From Geobacillus icigianus (lineage in GTDB: Bacteria > Bacillota > Bacilli > Bacillales > Anoxybacillaceae), in contig NZ_JPYA01000049.1 in assembly GCF_000750005.1 (NCBI RefSeq), positions 1 through 64,000 of the forward strand: a stretch of 64,000 nucleotides of DNA. The letters run 5' to 3'. Every line of letters begins with the position of its first letter. Position 1 is the first letter of the stretch. The notes under the pieces are model-generated. The model was not told the DNA's origin and did no database searches. It saw only the letters and a program-made list of their open reading frames with translations. The position numbers were made by a program, and so were the translations under genes. Below, piece by piece: positions 62,116-64,000 of this stretch.

Positions 62116-63288
62116 CTACAAGCGGGCCAAAAACCGTTTCATTCGCTTCAACGCTTCCTGCAGCTGCTCCAGCGATGAAGCGTATGAACAGCGAATATAG
62201 CCTTCCCCGCTTTGGCCAAAGACGTTGCCCGGAACGACCGCGACTTTTTCTTCCAACAACAACCGCTCAGCGAATTGTTCGGATGTCAACCCGGTCGGCT
62301 GAATGGACGGAAACGCATAAAACGCTCCGCCCGGCAAGTGACACGGCAGCCCCATTTCATTGAGCGAGGCGACGAAATAATTGCGGCGGCGGCGATAGCT
62401 ATTCCGCATCTCGGCTACGTCCCGCTCCCCGCTGCGAAGCGCCTCCAGCGCCCCATATTGCGCCATTGTTGGCGCACACATCATCGCATACTGGTGAATT
62501 TTCAACATCGCTTGCAGGAGCTCTTCCGGCGCGGCGGCGAACCCAAGCCGCCAACCGGTCATCGCGAATCCTTTCGAAAAGCCGGAGACTAAAATCGTCC
62601 GCTCACGCATGCCCGCGACGGCCGCCATGCTCGTATACTCCCCTTCGTATGTCAGCTCGGCATAAATTTCATCGGCGATGACCAACAAGTCATGCGCTTG
62701 TGCGAGGCGAGCCAAGCCATCAAGCTCGGCGCGGCTGAGCACCGTCCCGGTCGGATTGTTCGGCGAGCAAACGATGACGGCCTTCGTCCGGGCGGTGACT
62801 GCCTGCTCCAGCTGCGTCAGGTCAAGCCGAAATCGATCGGCGCCGGATGTGCGCACCGCCACCGGCTTGCCGCCAGCTAAAACCACCAGCGGCTCGTAAG
62901 CGACAAAACTCGGCTCGATGAGGATGACTTCATCGCCCGGATTCACGATCGCGCGCAGCGCCAAATCGAGCGCTTGACTCGCCCCCACCGTCACGAGCAC
63001 TTCCGTTTCCGGACGATACTCAACCCGAAACTTGCGGCGCAAATAGGCGGCGATCTCTTGACGCAGTTCAGGCAGGCCAGCGTTCGCTGTATAGGACGTA
63101 TAGCCTTGCTCGAGCGCCAAAATGCTCGCTTCCCGGATGCTCCAGGACGTGACAAAGTCCGGCTCGCCGACGCCGAGGGAAATGACGCCCTCCAGACTCG
63201 AAGCGAGGTCGAAAAAGCGGCGGATGCCGGACGGCTTCAACTGGGCGACCGTCTCCGACACATACGTTTTTCGTGTTTGCGGCTTCAT
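62116..63288 (-). CDS. alaT: AlaT-like alanine transaminase
   Basis: This class I PLP aminotransferase has 390 residues. The PLP lysine is in VSGFSKGFAMTGWRLGFA, with SPNNPTGTVLS and ADEIYAELTYEGEYTSMAA. B. subtilis AlaT (YugH) is coupled to AlaR, as here by a four-base overlap, and makes alanine from pyruvate. The start ATG lies within the alaR 3' end. Family alternatives include PatA-type enzymes; context favours AlaT. Confidence 0.88.
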   Translation of the reverse strand: MKPQTRKTYVSETVAQLKPSGIRRFFDLASSLEGVISLGVGEPDFVTSWSIREASILALEQGYTSYTANAGLPELRQEIAAYLRRKFRVEYRPETEVLVTVGASQALDLALRAIVNPGDEVILIEPSFVAYEPLVVLAGGKPVAVRTSGADRFRLDLTQLEQAVTARTKAVIVCSPNNPTGTVLSRAELDGLARLAQAHDLLVIADEIYAELTYEGEYTSMAAVAGMRERTILVSGFSKGFAMTGWRLGFAAAPEELLQAMLKIHQYAMMCAPTMAQYGALEALRSGERDVAEMRNSYRRRRNYFVASLNEMGLPCHLPGGAFYAFPSIQPTGLTSEQFAERLLLEEKVAVVPGNVFGQSGEGYIRCSYASSLEQLQEALKRMKRFLARL

Positions 63289-63785
63289 GGCGACACCACG
63301 ATGCGGCGATCTTGGTCTCCTTGCTCAAAGACAATGCCATCGTGCTTATACTTTTTCAAAATGAAATGGGTGGTCGTCGAAATGACGGAATCAAGCGTTG
63401 ACAGCTTCTCAGACACAAAATGGGCGACTTCCGCCATCGACCGCCCTTCAATGACCACGGACAAATCGTAAGCGCCCGACATCAAGTATACCGATTTCAC
63501 TTCCGGAAACCGGTAAATGCGCTCCGCCACTTCATCAAAACCGACGCCGCGCTTCGGGGTTACTTTCACATCGATCATCGCGGTCACCCCTTCATGACCG
63601 TCGGCCTTCCGCCAGTCGACAAGCGCCGTATATTGAACGATCACTTTTGCTTCTTCCAGCTTTTTGACGAGCCTTTCCGTCTCCTCAACCGGCAACTCGA
63701 CCATTTTGGCCAACACTTCCATCGGCGTGCGGGCGTCTTTTTCTAATATTTTGACAATTTCTAGCTCTTTGTCACTCAATGTCAT
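63285..63785 (-). CDS. alaR: AlaR-like Lrp/AsnC regulator
   Basis: The protein has 166 residues: an N-terminal winged helix (ELEIVKILEKDARTPMEVLA) and a C-terminal RAM ligand-binding domain (VKSVYLMSGAYDLSVVIEG). It resembles B. subtilis AlaR (YugG), activator of alaT. The start is ATG 63785 behind GGAGGGATTGGAC; a TTG 6 bp earlier is possible. Its stop overlaps the alaT start. Confidence 0.9.
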   Translation of the reverse strand: MTLSDKELEIVKILEKDARTPMEVLAKMVELPVEETERLVKKLEEAKVIVQYTALVDWRKADGHEGVTAMIDVKVTPKRGVGFDEVAERIYRFPEVKSVYLMSGAYDLSVVIEGRSMAEVAHFVSEKLSTLDSVISTTTHFILKKYKHDGIVFEQGDQDRRIVVSP

Positions 63786-63852
63786 GTCCAATCCCTCCGT
63801 CGCAAACGTTTCTCATCATCGACCATCTGCCCCGCTTGGTGCAGGCCCGCCC

Positions 63853-63992
63853 TAGAATGTCGGTGATTTAAGGGGCAAGCCGCTGATCAAACCCGTTTCT
63901 CAATATGGATAAGCCTTGTCGCATCAGGAGCGCCTTTCACACGTTCCCCCATGGTTCAAGAGATGCAACCGTTTTTTACCAGCCTCCTAGAA
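63853..63992 (+). repeat. Dispersed TIR repeat, beta type, with start of next copy
   Basis: It starts TAGAATGTCGGTGATTTAAG, includes AAACCCGTTTCTCAATATGG and CCTTTCACACGTTCCCCCAT, and ends TTTTTTACCAGCCTCCTAG. The last bases of the window (AGAAGGCCGGTG) begin another copy. Confidence 0.85.
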
Positions 63993-64000
63993 GGCCGGTG

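Overview
The window is chromosomal DNA of a thermophilic, spore-forming Bacillales bacterium, most likely a Geobacillus of the kaustophilus/thermoleovorans type. The evidence is the Bacillus subtilis-like gene content and local order (hemZ-yhaX-yheA-yheB-yheCD, yxkF-msmX, the thiamine genes, spoVR-yhdB, yhcT/U/V, dctBSRP, pgi-yugJ-yuzA-yugI, alaT-alaR), spore genes, moderately high GC content, frequent TTG/GTG starts behind strong GGAGG sites, and a 34-residue ORF after cydB that looks like the CydS subunit described for Geobacillus cytochrome bd oxidase. No rRNA, canonical tRNA, CRISPR array, prophage or intact insertion sequence was seen.

Layout. 0-5.9 kb: yhzD, hemZ, yhaX, yheA and yheB, separated by dispersed repeats. 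5.9-11.3 kb: four tandem YheC/YheD-type ATP-grasp genes preceded by a sigma-K-like promoter, then two small unknown genes. 11.4-13.5 kb: a PucR-type regulator (yxkF) and the sugar ABC ATPase msmX. 13.6-14.7 kb: a zinc-ribbon protein, then a sigma-G-like promoter, a tRNA-like RNA fold and an alpha/beta SASP gene in what appears to be one transcription unit. 14.8-16.1 kb: a CNNM/CBS transporter. 16.3-23.9 kb: a nine-gene thiamine salvage and thiazole operon (tenA-ykoE-ykoD-ykoC-tenI-thiO-thiS-thiG-thiF) under a TPP riboswitch with a visible promoter and terminator. 24-33.6 kb: an RlmI-type methyltransferase, an MFS permease, a BstA-like DinB protein, an alpha-glucosidase, a broken panE and cstA with its small partner. 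33.6-37.8 kb: a manganese (yybP-ykoY) riboswitch controlling a DUF1232 protein and a TerC protein; a remnant of a SugE-type exporter; and cydA-cydB-cydS with two Rex-like operators. 37.9-48.3 kb: spoVR (sigma-E-like promoter), dedA, yhdB, pgcA, a CBS protein, a BdbC/thioredoxin pair, yhcU, yhcT, a second CNNM/CBS protein and yugP. 48.5-57 kb: an aldo/keto reductase, C4-dicarboxylate uptake and sensing (dctP, dctB, dctS, dctR), a LacI-family regulator with an operator, and a lipoprotein. 57.7-63.8 kb: pgi, an iron alcohol dehydrogenase, yuzA, yugI, alaT and alaR.

The most unusual features are a family of about 130-145 bp elements with terminal inverted repeats (consensus near TAGAAGGCYGGTGA / TCACCAGCCTYCTA), present in at least a dozen intergenic copies and sometimes supplying a gene's stop codon; the tRNA-like fold in the leader of the SASP gene; the four-gene ATP-grasp array; the doubled terminator of the manganese riboswitch; and several gene remnants. 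Motif matches were read by eye; no similarity or covariance search was run.
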